Origin: Chryseobacterium shigense | GTDB taxonomy: Bacteria > Bacteroidota > Bacteroidia > Flavobacteriales > Weeksellaceae | Length of the DNA stretch: 64,000 bases | Reading direction: 5' to 3' | Assembly (NCBI RefSeq): GCF_014207845.1 | Contig: NZ_JACHLC010000002.1 | Span: 496,001-560,000, forward strand | Shown here: positions 1 through 7,750 of the stretch, in pieces | Position numbering within the stretch: position 1 is the first letter of the stretch | Layout of the letters: each line of letters opens with the position of its first letter | The notes under the pieces: model-generated | What the model was told of the DNA's origin: nothing | The model's input: only the letters and a program-made list of their open reading frames with translations | The model's database searches: none | Translations under genes and position numbers: made by a program

Positions 1-603
1 AAGGATATTGGGAATCCAGCCCAGCCATGCAATAATCTGGTAAACGTCCATAGGATTCGGGTGGAATAAATATACAATAATTACCTTCCAAATTCTTAAA
101 GTGAGGGCAGATATTGTAAGGGCAAAGCTTCTCCACATCCATTGCTTGTGTTCCTTAAACTTTTTTTGTCTGGCAGCCTGGTATGCTTTATATGTAGAAA
201 ACCACCATAAAGAGCCCAGAATAACAAATGAAATTTTTGACAGAAAACCACCATTGGCAAAAAATCCCATATAAATTCCGGAAGGTGCGGCAAGGATCAG
301 GATTAAAAAAATATAAACCTTACCCATATTCCTGTGAAAATTTTTTAAGCCGAAATCTTTCCTGAGAATAGCCAGAAATCCGGAAAGCAGAACAAAAATA
401 CTCGTATATACATGTGTATAGAAAAAGGTAAGATATTCCGGTCTTTCCACAACTTCCGTCTGTTTGATCATCAGGAAACTTACATTTGGGTTAAAAGGAA
501 TATATTCCAGTGTAATTTTAAGCATTAACCAAAAGAAATATCCGAACCCGGCAATTAGAAGGGTTTTTAATAAAATAGAAATATGTTTTTTAGTTGTAAG
601 CAT
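1..603 (-). CDS. DUF2306-family membrane protein, 3' end cut off by the window
   Basis: The first about 201 residues of an integral membrane protein are present and the rest lies beyond the window edge. The ATG at 603 directly follows an in-frame stop, which fixes the start. Several hydrophobic segments (about residues 10-30, 62-80, 97-113, 122-140 and near 190) alternate with short basic loops. The pattern FYTH, then FHRNMGKVY, then ANGGF, then HKQWMWRSFALT followed by LTLR is typical of the predicted membrane family DUF2306. The function is unknown. It lies four bases after the preceding gene on the same strand, so it probably belongs to the operon that starts with the YhiN-like flavoprotein. 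Confidence 0.75.
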   Translation of the reverse strand, partial: MLTTKKHISILLKTLLIAGFGYFFWLMLKITLEYIPFNPNVSFLMIKQTEVVERPEYLTFFYTHVYTSIFVLLSGFLAILRKDFGLKNFHRNMGKVYIFLILILAAPSGIYMGFFANGGFLSKISFVILGSLWWFSTYKAYQAARQKKFKEHKQWMWRSFALTISALTLRIWKVIIVYLFHPNPMDVYQIIAWLGWIPNIL

Positions 604-607
604 TTAT

Positions 608-1027
608 CTAATCCATGCTTATAGTCATGGGCATTCGAAACGTTGATTCAACTGGTTGCCCATTGCGGGTTGCTGGCTTCCATTTCTTTTTAATTGTTCT
701 CATAACCCGGGTCATTTCTTGATTCATAGCAGGACTATTTCCTGTTGTAGAAATAGCACTCATACTTCCATCGGGAAGAATCAAAAATTTGGTTACAGAC
801 TTAAATATTCCTGTGCCTTTAAGATTAGACGTCTTAAACTCATTACCAATATGATTTCTCAGGGCTGATAATCCACCAGGAAACTCAGCAGAAACCATTG
901 TGTCACTAAGTTTTTGAATACCTGAGGCTGAATCTGTTTGTATCTGTGACTCTTCTTTTTGTAATGTCTGAGAAAAGGCAAGCTGAAGTCCTAAAAGTAA
1001 AATTAGTAGTAATGTTTTTTTCATCAT
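608..1027 (-). CDS. secreted TonB C-terminal-domain-like protein
   Basis: This 139-residue protein has a signal peptide (basic MMKK start, a leucine-rich core, cleavage expected after AFS). The mature part resembles the TonB C-terminal fold found in many small Bacteroidota secreted proteins: an AEFPGG motif near residue 50, a TKFLILPDG strand, and the closing KWKPATRNGQPVESTF pattern. There is no N-terminal membrane anchor and no proline-rich spacer, so it is unlikely to be a working energy transducer. Its ATG overlaps the TGA of the upstream flavoprotein gene (ATGA), which suggests translational coupling. The role is unknown. Confidence 0.75.
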   Translation of the reverse strand: MMKKTLLLILLLGLQLAFSQTLQKEESQIQTDSASGIQKLSDTMVSAEFPGGLSALRNHIGNEFKTSNLKGTGIFKSVTKFLILPDGSMSAISTTGNSPAMNQEMTRVMRTIKKKWKPATRNGQPVESTFRMPMTISMD

Positions 1028-2229
1028 GATAAGTTATTTAAATGTTGTGCAATGAGCCATCCTTCACTCCAGCATGCCTGAAAATTGAAACCTCCTGTTA
1101 CGGCGTCTATATTTAAAACCTCACCGGCAATATAAAAATTAGGAAGCAATTTCGAAGACATGTTTTTGAAGTTAATTTCCTTTAAATCAATACCTCCGGC
1201 GGTTACAAACTCGTCTTTAAAAGTAGACTTACCTGTTACATTCAATTTCTTTCTGCATAGATTTTCAAGGATCTTCTGCATTTCCTTTCCTGAAATATTG
1301 GAGATCTGCTTATTCAGATCAATTTGTGAAACATCCAATATCTTCTGCCAGAACCTGTTGGTAATTTCAAAGATTTTCGACTGTCCGATAGTCTTTTTCG
1401 GGTTCAATTGTTTAAAGTTCTGGAAAGCCTGCTCGGCATCCTCTATGGATTTTGAGATAAAGTTCACCTCAATTTCAAAATTATATTTCGCTTTTGCAAG
1501 GCTTATGGCTTCCCAGGCTGAAATCTTCAAAACAGCTGGCCCTGAAAGGCCCCAATGGGTAATAAGCAAAGGTCCGTTTTCCTCTGTTTTTAATTTCGGA
1601 ATTGAAATTTCAGCATTTTCAAAACTGGTTCCTGCCAGATCTTTGAGCAGTTCGTCTTTAATATTGAATGTAAAAAGTGACGGAACAAGATCAATGATTT
1701 TATGGCCCAGATTTTCAACAATTTTCAGTGACTTTGGAGAACTTCCGGTGGTATAAACAACATAATCTGCCTGGAAATCGCCCAAACTCGTTTTTACCAC
1801 ATACTTTTCACCCTGTTTTACAACTTCCTTAACGGAACATTTCGTTTTGACCTCTGCTTTTTTATTCTGAATTTCATTCAGTAAAGTATTGATAATGGTC
1901 TGTGAAGAATTGCTTTCGGGGAATACCCTGTTATCATTCTCAATTTTCAATGGAACATTACGTTGGTCAAACCATTCCATAGTATCTCCCGGTTGAAATT
2001 TAGTGAAAACACTCAGTAATTCCTTATTGCCTCTCGGGTAAAACTGTACCAGTTCTCTGGGATCAAAGCAGGCATGGGTCACATTGCAGCGCCCGCCTCC
2101 GGAAATTTTCACTTTCTGAAGTACATCCGAGTTCTGTTCCAGGATGGTAATATTATATTTTTTTTCGTCAATATTCGATGCGCAGAAAAAGCCTGCCGCA
2201 CCGCCTCCGATAATGATGATCTGTTTCAT
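1024..2229 (-). CDS. YhiN/HI0933-type FAD-dependent oxidoreductase
   Basis: This 401-residue flavoprotein starts with a dinucleotide-binding fold: GGGAAG at residues 8-13 and an acidic ILEQ end of the second strand. SGGGRCNVTH near residue 45 and the C-terminal GEVLNIDAVTGGFNFQAC block are hallmarks of the HI0933/YhiN family. The length fits the family (about 400). The substrate is not established for this family. It is the first gene of a three-gene minus-strand set with the TonB-C-like and DUF2306 genes. A TACTTTTG match to the Bacteroidota -7 box lies at 2263-2270, but no good TTG is spaced from it. Confidence 0.88.
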   Translation of the reverse strand: MKQIIIIGGGAAGFFCASNIDEKKYNITILEQNSDVLQKVKISGGGRCNVTHACFDPRELVQFYPRGNKELLSVFTKFQPGDTMEWFDQRNVPLKIENDNRVFPESNSSQTIINTLLNEIQNKKAEVKTKCSVKEVVKQGEKYVVKTSLGDFQADYVVYTTGSSPKSLKIVENLGHKIIDLVPSLFTFNIKDELLKDLAGTSFENAEISIPKLKTEENGPLLITHWGLSGPAVLKISAWEAISLAKAKYNFEIEVNFISKSIEDAEQAFQNFKQLNPKKTIGQSKIFEITNRFWQKILDVSQIDLNKQISNISGKEMQKILENLCRKKLNVTGKSTFKDEFVTAGGIDLKEINFKNMSSKLLPNFYIAGEVLNIDAVTGGFNFQACWSEGWLIAQHLNNLS

Positions 2230-2342
2230 GTATGGGTAATCCTATGCTGAAGATTATTTTTTCAAAAGTACAATTTTTATAAACCATCTTATTTGAGTAA
2301 TTTTGAAGATTATAATTTAATCATACTAAAAACGACTTTTAC

Positions 2343-2834
2343 ATGATTTTTTACCATAAATTCGAAGTACGCTGGAGTGACCTTGATGCGAACAAGCACT
2401 TAGCCAATTCATCATACGTACAGTATTGTGCTCAGTCCAGAATGGCTTTTATGACCAAAGAAAAAATGGGAGTTACCCAGCTAAGCAGATGGGGAATTGG
2501 CCCCGTGATCCTACATGAAAGATATTCTTTCTTCAAAGAGATTTATGCGGACCAGACGGTTATCGTAAGCCTGGAGATTGATGGCTGCTCGGAAGATTCT
2601 TCCATCTACAGATTCGTGCATAAGTTTTACACACCGGATGGGGTTCACTGTGCTACAGCAGAAGCTACAGGAGTGTGGATCGATATGATGCTGAGAAAAA
2701 TGACAACTCCGCCGGACGATGTGGTAGAAGCCATGAATAAATACAAAAGCCCGGAAACAGTGGTGATGAGCAAGGAAGATTTCAAAAAACTTCCTTTCCA
2801 GCCGAATAATGTGGATCCGGCAGAATTTAATTAA
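2343..2834 (+). CDS. acyl-CoA thioesterase, 4HBT hotdog family
   Basis: This 163-residue single hotdog domain has the 4-hydroxybenzoyl-CoA thioesterase-like motif VRWSDLDANKHLANSSYVQY near the N-terminus. The Asp in SDLDANKH is the expected catalytic or water-activating residue. The family hydrolyses acyl-CoA thioesters in the cytosol; the substrate cannot be read from the sequence. The gene stands alone between the divergent flavoprotein operon and thiL, about 60 bases before thiL on the same strand. Confidence 0.85.
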   Translation: MIFYHKFEVRWSDLDANKHLANSSYVQYCAQSRMAFMTKEKMGVTQLSRWGIGPVILHERYSFFKEIYADQTVIVSLEIDGCSEDSSIYRFVHKFYTPDGVHCATAEATGVWIDMMLRKMTTPPDDVVEAMNKYKSPETVVMSKEDFKKLPFQPNNVDPAEFN

Positions 2835-2894
2835 TTCAAAGCTCAAAGCTTAATGTTATACATACATTTGCATTAGGCATTAATACAAAAAATT

Positions 2895-3959
2895 ATGTTT
2901 GAAGATAAATCACAGGAACTGACCCCGATTTCCAAATTAGGAGAATTCGGCCTTATAAAGCATTTAACAGAAAATTTCCCCCTGTCTAACGAATCTTCGG
3001 AACTGGGAGTGGGAGATGATGCGGCAGTTATTAATCCCGGAAGTAAAAAAGTGGTCGTTACTACGGATGTTCTTGCAGAGGGAGTCCATTTTAATTTAGG
3101 TTATGTCCCCTTAAAACATTTAGGATACAAAGCAGTAGTGGTGAATCTTAGCGATATTGCTGCGATGAATGCTGTTCCAACGCAAATTCTTATTTCTCTG
3201 GCAGTTTCCAACCGTTTTCCGGTGGAAGCTTTGGAAGAAATTTATTCCGGTATCCAGGCTGCCTGTGGAAGATATAAAGTAGATCTTATAGGTGGAGATA
3301 CTACAAGCTCCAACTCTGGTCTGGTAATGAGCATTACTGCGATAGGAATTGAGAATGAAGAGAATATTGTAAAAAGAAGCGGTGCCAAGCCCAACGATCT
3401 TCTGGTGGTAAGCGGTGATCTTGGTGGCGCCTACATGGGACTTCAGATCCTTGAAAGAGAGCACGCTGTTTTCCTTGCAGACCCAAATATGCAGCCGGAA
3501 ATGGAAGGGTACGACTATATTCTGGAAAGACAGCTGAAACCGGAAGCCAGAACAGATGTTAAAGGCATTCTGAAAGAACTGGATATCCAACCTACATCCA
3601 TGATCGATATTTCTGATGGCCTGGCTTCAGAGATCCTTCATCTTTCTGACCAGTCGAAAACAGGATTCAGGCTGTATGAGGAGAAAATACCAATGGACAG
3701 TCTTACCATTTCCACAGCGGACGAAATGAATCTTAATCCTGTAATGACTGCATTGAGCGGAGGTGAAGATTATGAGCTTCTGTTTACGATTTCACCTAAT
3801 GATTTTGATAAGATTAAAAATCATCCGGATTTTACCATTATTGGACACGCTGTAGAACATGAAGAAGGAAATTACATGGTAGCAAGAGGTTCTAATCAGT
3901 TGGTTCCTCTTACAGCTCAAGGCTGGGATGCTTTTTTAGGCAATCAGCAGAATGGATAA
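2895..3959 (+). CDS. thiL: thiamine-monophosphate kinase
   Basis: ThiL phosphorylates thiamine monophosphate to thiamine pyrophosphate with ATP. The 354-residue protein shows the family's Asp-rich metal and nucleotide sites in order: GVGDDAAV near residue 40, TTDVLAEGVHF, NLSDIAAM, GGDTTSS, ISDGLASE and SGGEDYELL. Length and motif order match the full two-domain PurM-like enzyme. No other thiamine genes are nearby. A strong hairpin terminator follows immediately. Confidence 0.95.
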   Translation: MFEDKSQELTPISKLGEFGLIKHLTENFPLSNESSELGVGDDAAVINPGSKKVVVTTDVLAEGVHFNLGYVPLKHLGYKAVVVNLSDIAAMNAVPTQILISLAVSNRFPVEALEEIYSGIQAACGRYKVDLIGGDTTSSNSGLVMSITAIGIENEENIVKRSGAKPNDLLVVSGDLGGAYMGLQILEREHAVFLADPNMQPEMEGYDYILERQLKPEARTDVKGILKELDIQPTSMIDISDGLASEILHLSDQSKTGFRLYEEKIPMDSLTISTADEMNLNPVMTALSGGEDYELLFTISPNDFDKIKNHPDFTIIGHAVEHEEGNYMVARGSNQLVPLTAQGWDAFLGNQQNG

Positions 3960-3985
3960 AATTATACTAATTTTGAATATTGTGA

Positions 3986-4013
3986 AAAACCACAGCAGGA
4001 ATGCTGTGGTTTT
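3986..4013 (+). terminator. rho-independent terminator of thiL
   Basis: A 12-bp perfect stem (AAAACCACAGCA paired with TGCTGTGGTTTT) closes a GGAA loop and ends in a short T run. It lies 26 bases after the thiL stop and also faces the end of the convergent small peptide gene. Confidence 0.85.
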
Positions 4014-4024
4014 TGTTAGCTATA

Positions 4025-4270
4025 TCAATAAGGCTGCTCTTCACAATTGGAAGGAGGATTACATCCGCCTCCGCCACCACCGGGGTTTCCGCCACCTACT
4101 GCAATGCAGGTTCCCGGATTTCCGTCATCAGCCATCTCGCAGGCCTTTCCGAATGTACATTCGCAGTCTGTCCAGCAATAGGCGGAATCACCGTTCATAT
4201 GACAGCCTCCACTGCCTCCGCCAAGAATCAATGACAGTTCTTTTCTTGAAATTTTCTTGATTTTTTTCAT
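4025..4270 (-). CDS. double-glycine-leader, cysteine-rich bacteriocin-like peptide
   Basis: This 81-residue precursor begins with a basic, amphipathic leader (KKIKKISRKELSLILGG) ending in Gly-Gly. That is the processing site used by C39-peptidase ABC exporters. The predicted core after the GG is about 62 residues, holds eight cysteines, is rich in glycine (a run of six Gly) and carries no long hydrophobic stretch. Leaders of this kind precede many small bacteriocin-like peptides in Chryseobacterium and relatives. No exporter, immunity or modification gene is adjacent, so the maturation partner must be elsewhere or absent. A TATATTTA sequence at 4309-4316 (one mismatch to the -7 box) may be its promoter. 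Antimicrobial activity is inference only. Confidence 0.7.
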   Translation of the reverse strand: MKKIKKISRKELSLILGGGSGGCHMNGDSAYCWTDCECTFGKACEMADDGNPGTCIAVGGGNPGGGGGGCNPPSNCEEQPY

Positions 4271-4525
4271 AAAATTGATTTTCTAAAGTTAATGATCTGA
4301 TGTTTAAGTAAATATAATAAAAAATATTTTCATCCTGAAGGGAAATATTATATGCCAAAACCAGAAAATGAATCAAAAAAATGATCGGAATTTATTTAAG
4401 AAGAAGAGTATAGAAAATAATTGATAATCAAATAATTAGTTAGCACACCGCTTAATCAAGGATTAATTCCTCTTTTGCAATTTTAAAATATTTGTGGTGA
4501 AAATTGAACTTTGTATTAAAAGGTC

Positions 4526-4555
4526 AAAAAAAACCGCTGCTCTCACAACGGTTTA
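4526..4555 (-). terminator. rho-independent terminator of the pepT operon
   Basis: On the minus strand AAACCG pairs with CGGTTT around an imperfect inner stem, and the hairpin is followed by a run of eight T. It begins about five bases after the stop codon of the TonB-C-like gene. Confidence 0.75.
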
Positions 4556-4559
4556 CTAT

Positions 4560-5129
4560 TTATTTACTAAAATTCATTTGTAAAGGAAGATTAACCACGG
4601 ATAAAACCGGCCTTCCATTAGATTCAGCAGGTTTCCATTTCCCCTTATCCTTAATTCTGTAGAAAGCAGCTTCTATGAATGTATTGACCGCTTCATTATT
4701 ACCTTTTACTTTCGCATTGTATACATTTCCTTTAGAGTCTAAAGTAAATTTTAAATTGATCTTATAAGGATTAACCGCAAAATTTAAAAAAGAAAGGTCA
4801 ACTGCTTCATTTAAAAGTGTTTGAAACGTAGCTTTTCCGGTTGCATACTCAGCTTCTTTGGTGATCTTCGGGGTTATCGGAGGCGGAACATCAGTTACCA
4901 TTTTCTTTTCCTCCTCAGCTATTTTTTCCAGTGCATTTTGATAGGCTGAAATTTTTTCTTCAGTAAGCAGCCACTCCTGCTTCGTTCTTTCATCATTAGG
5001 TTTAGGATACTTCTTGTATAAAGATTTGATCTTTCTTTCATACTTAGAATCCGCTTTCTGAAATTCAGAGACCTGTGCGTTGCTGATACTAAAAATCAAT
5101 ATAAATGCTAATGCTGAAAGTCTTTTCAT
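4560..5129 (-). CDS. secreted protein with C-terminal TonB-C-like domain
   Basis: This 189-residue protein has a signal peptide (cleavage expected after SNA). A Lys/Glu-rich probable helical stretch covers residues 25-85, followed by a short proline-rich bit (DVPPPITP). The C-terminal domain has the TonB-C-like pattern: a LKFTLDSKGNV strand and the closing GKWKPAESNGRPVLS. It has no membrane anchor and resembles the secreted relative at 608-1027. It follows pepT by five bases and shares its terminator. The role is unknown. Confidence 0.72.
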   Translation of the reverse strand: MKRLSALAFILIFSISNAQVSEFQKADSKYERKIKSLYKKYPKPNDERTKQEWLLTEEKISAYQNALEKIAEEEKKMVTDVPPPITPKITKEAEYATGKATFQTLLNEAVDLSFLNFAVNPYKINLKFTLDSKGNVYNAKVKGNNEAVNTFIEAAFYRIKDKGKWKPAESNGRPVLSVVNLPLQMNFSK

Positions 5130-5134
5130 CCGTA

Positions 5135-6382
5135 TTAAGCTTTTACGATATTAATAATGACTTCAGCTGCTTTTTCCATGCTTTCCAGCGCTACATACTC
5201 GTATGGCCCGTGGAAATTGATTCCCCCGGCAAAAATATTAGGACAAGGAAGTCCCATATAAGACAGCTGTGCACCGTCTGTTCCTCCTCTTATCGCTTTG
5301 ATTTTCGGCTCAATACCAGCTTCTTTCATCGCTTTTGCAGCAAGATCTACAATATGCATTTTGCCTTCAAACTGCTGCTTCATATTTCTGTACTGCTCCT
5401 TAATTTCCACTTCAGCAGTGCCTTCGCCATGTTTTTGGTTGAATTCAGCTATTTTTTCCTCCATGAACTTCTTCCTTGCCTCAAATTTATCAGCATCATG
5501 GTCACGGATGATATATTGAAGTTTAGCCTCAGAAATATCAGCATTAATGTCCATTAGATGATAGAACCCGTCAAAACCTTTTGTAGTTGCCGGTGTTTCA
5601 TTGGCAGGAAGCATTTGGGCAAATTCAGTTGCCAGAAGTGCCGCATTGATCATTTTTCCATACGCATAACCCGGATGAACACTTAGCCCGTGGATTTTTA
5701 CTACAGCTCCTGCGGCATTGAAATTCTCGTATTCCAGCTCGCCAACTTCTCCACCATCCATAGTGTAAGCCCATTCAGCACCGAATTTGGCAACATCAAA
5801 TTTATGAGCACCTCTTCCAATCTCTTCATCAGGGGTAAAACCTACGGCAATCCTTCCGTGCTTGATTTCCGGGTTGGCTATAAGATATTCGGCTGCTGTT
5901 ACAATTTCTGCGCATCCTGCTTTGTCATCTGCCCCCAGAAGTGTATTTCCGTCAGTAGTGATCAGGGTTTGTCCAATATATTTCTTTAAACTTTCAAATT
6001 TTGAGGGAGAAAGAGTGAATCCTGTAGCCTTGTTCAGAACAAGATCATTTCCGTCATAATTTTCCCAAACCTGCGGTTTTACATTTTCACCACTGAAATC
6101 CGGGGAAGTATCATAATGTGAGATAAAACCAATTGTAGGTCTGTCATTATTATCTAAATTAGAAGGTACATATCCCATAATGTAACCGTTGTCATCAATA
6201 GAAACATCTTCCAGGCCTATTGTCTTCAACTCTTCGGTAATATATTTTGCAATATCCCATTGGCGGGGAGTAGAAGGTGTTGTTTCACTTTCTGCATCGC
6301 TGGTTGAATATATCTTTACATAGGCGAGAAAACGGTTCAGTAATTTCTCTTTCCACATCTGGTTAAATTCTATTGCACTCAT
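5135..6382 (-). CDS. pepT: tripeptide aminopeptidase (peptidase T, M20 family)
   Basis: PepT is a cytosolic dizinc exopeptidase that releases N-terminal residues from tripeptides. Visible metal and catalytic motifs are FISHYDTSPDFSG, LLGADDKAG, TPDEEIGRGAH, the dimer-domain HPGYAYGKM, RGGTDGAQLS and a C-terminal NFHGPYEY. The ATG at 6382 is chosen; a TTG one codon upstream is less likely. The protein is 415 residues, the usual length. A perfect -7 box (TATATTTG on the minus strand, 6399-6406) lies just upstream, with a TTG only 14 bases from it. Confidence 0.94.
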   Translation of the reverse strand: MSAIEFNQMWKEKLLNRFLAYVKIYSTSDAESETTPSTPRQWDIAKYITEELKTIGLEDVSIDDNGYIMGYVPSNLDNNDRPTIGFISHYDTSPDFSGENVKPQVWENYDGNDLVLNKATGFTLSPSKFESLKKYIGQTLITTDGNTLLGADDKAGCAEIVTAAEYLIANPEIKHGRIAVGFTPDEEIGRGAHKFDVAKFGAEWAYTMDGGEVGELEYENFNAAGAVVKIHGLSVHPGYAYGKMINAALLATEFAQMLPANETPATTKGFDGFYHLMDINADISEAKLQYIIRDHDADKFEARKKFMEEKIAEFNQKHGEGTAEVEIKEQYRNMKQQFEGKMHIVDLAAKAMKEAGIEPKIKAIRGGTDGAQLSYMGLPCPNIFAGGINFHGPYEYVALESMEKAAEVIINIVKA

Positions 6383-6469
6383 CAATTTTAAATTTCAACA
6401 AATATACAATGTAAATTTTTCAAATTTGAATTTTAAACGCATTTTCAAAGGGTAATTTAGATTCATTTT

Positions 6470-6504
6470 TTTATCCGGTGAAGCAATTTCGTTAATCGGA
6501 TAAA
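6470..6504 (+). promoter_or_regulatory. inverted repeat upstream of the Rrf2 gene (possible auto-operator)
   Basis: TTTATCCG and CGGATAAA form 8-bp arms 19 bases apart, ending 21 bases before the Rrf2 start codon. The half-sites share the ATCC...GGAT core with the palindrome in front of cysH, so the same regulator may bind both. The link is inference. Confidence 0.4.
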
Positions 6505-6525
6505 TTGTTATAACTTGCATCAATT

Positions 6526-6942
6526 ATGATGTCCAAACGTTGCAAATATGCTTTGAAAGCAATGGTTAGGCTGGCAAGAAACTACAATCAGGGATTTTTG
6601 TCAACCAATATTATTGCACAGGATGAGAATATTTCCAAAAAATTTTTAGAACAGATTCTTCTTGAGCTGAAGAGAGCCAAACTGGTTAACAGCAAACAGG
6701 GAAACGCAGGAGGATATTATCTTCTGAAGTCGCCTGATGAAATTTCACTGGCGGACATCTACCGTATTTTTGAAGGACCGATTGCCTTAACTCCCTGTAT
6801 TTCATTGAATTTCTATGAACCCTGCGATGATTGTTTAGACGAAGAAACCTGTTATCTTAGAAATGAGCTTATTATTGTAAGAGAAAAAACAAGAAAGAGC
6901 ATGATGGAAGCTACCCTTACTTCCTTCATAAAAAACAGCTGA
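6526..6942 (+). CDS. Rrf2-family transcriptional regulator, probably of cysteine/sulfate genes
   Basis: This 138-residue Rrf2 protein has an N-terminal winged helix (YALKAMVRLA, with a recognition region around KKFLEQILLELKRAKLV and a wing GNAGGYYL). It also has five cysteines (four of them near residues 88-104, in the family's ligand region). Rrf2 members such as IscR and RirA bind Fe-S clusters there, whereas CymR senses cysteine status without one. Two in-frame ATGs (6526 and 6529) are possible starts. It is the first gene before cysH-cysD-cysN and about 80 bases from cysH, so a role in sulfur assimilation control is likely but unproven. Confidence 0.85.
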   Translation: MMSKRCKYALKAMVRLARNYNQGFLSTNIIAQDENISKKFLEQILLELKRAKLVNSKQGNAGGYYLLKSPDEISLADIYRIFEGPIALTPCISLNFYEPCDDCLDEETCYLRNELIIVREKTRKSMMEATLTSFIKNS

Positions 6943-6958
6943 TTTTTTTTATATCTTA

Positions 6959-6981
6959 TATCCTAGTAATTTGGTAGGATA
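6959..6981 (+). promoter_or_regulatory. TATCCTA-N9-TAGGATA operator candidate for the cys operon
   Basis: Two perfect 7-bp arms lie nine bases apart (6959-6965 and 6975-6981). They straddle the TTG of the cysH promoter, and a third half-site TAGGAT follows at 6984-6989. Centre spacing and position suit a repressor dimer that blocks the polymerase. The Rrf2 protein encoded just upstream is the obvious candidate binder; this is inference. Confidence 0.55.
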
Positions 6982-7002
6982 AATAGGATTTATATATATT
7001 TG
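6971..7002 (+). promoter_or_regulatory. Bacteroidota-type promoter of cysH
   Basis: TTG at 6971-6973 and TATATTTG at 6995-7002 are separated by 21 bases, matching the TTG/TAnnTTTG consensus of Bacteroidota housekeeping sigma. The -7 box ends 22 bases before the cysH ATG. Confidence 0.65.
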
Positions 7003-7024
7003 CAGGAATTAATTTCAACTCAAA

Positions 7025-7738
7025 ATGGAAAATACGCTGGAAATAGAATTCGAAAATCTGTTGGGAAAGGCCTCTTCAGGTACTTTTGAACCCGATTTTC
7101 TGGAAAATCTTGCCAACAGGTTTTCCGGTGAAGTGATCTTTTCTACCAGCTTCAGCTATGAAGATCAGGTCGTAACTCATCTGGTAAAAAACCTGAATAT
7201 TGATATTTTCACTCTGGATACAGGAAGGCTTTTCGAGCAGACCTATGAAACCTGGGCCTCATCCAGAGCTTTCTTCAAAAAAAATATCAAAGCCTATTAT
7301 CCCGATCCTGAAGCGTTACAGGAATTCGTTTCGGAAAACGGTCCGGATTCTTTCTATCAATCCGTAGAAAAAAGAAAAGCATGCTGTAATATCCGGAAAG
7401 TTCAGCCATTAAAACAGGCTCTTCAGGGATATAAAGTCTGGATCACGGGATTACGCTCGGAACATTCGGCAGGCAGGGGACAAATGCCTCAGTTGGAATG
7501 GGACCCGGATCATCAGGTCATTAAATTTCATCCGATCCTTCACTGGACCACTCAGCAGGTTGCGGAATATGTTCAGAACCATCAGCTTCCATACAATTAC
7601 CTTCATAAAAAAGGATTTGTAAGCATAGGTTGTGAACCCTGTACCAGAGCAATCAAAGAAGGGGAAGATTTCAGGGCAGGCCGCTGGTGGTGGGAAGACG
7701 CGGATAAAAAAGAATGCGGATTACATGTTCATCAATAA
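7025..7738 (+). CDS. cysH: adenylyl-sulfate (APS/PAPS) reductase, Fe-S type
   Basis: This 237-residue reductase converts activated sulfate to sulfite using thioredoxin. It has the PP-loop variant FSTSFSYEDQ near residue 40 and the catalytic-type KKECGLH tail. It also has the paired cysteines of the [4Fe-4S] subclass (KACCN near residue 119 and GCEPC near residue 199). Those Cys pairs argue for APS rather than PAPS as substrate, which fits the absence of an APS kinase gene here. cysD starts 12 bases downstream, so the two are one operon. Confidence 0.92.
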   Translation: MENTLEIEFENLLGKASSGTFEPDFLENLANRFSGEVIFSTSFSYEDQVVTHLVKNLNIDIFTLDTGRLFEQTYETWASSRAFFKKNIKAYYPDPEALQEFVSENGPDSFYQSVEKRKACCNIRKVQPLKQALQGYKVWITGLRSEHSAGRGQMPQLEWDPDHQVIKFHPILHWTTQQVAEYVQNHQLPYNYLHKKGFVSIGCEPCTRAIKEGEDFRAGRWWWEDADKKECGLHVHQ

Positions 7739-7750
7739 AGAAATACCAAT

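Noticed and set aside
3952..4260. Open frames on the plus strand opposite the small double-glycine peptide
   Set aside because: They overlap the thiL terminator and have arginine/histidine-rich, non-protein-like composition; the minus-strand frame has the clear leader and cysteine pattern.
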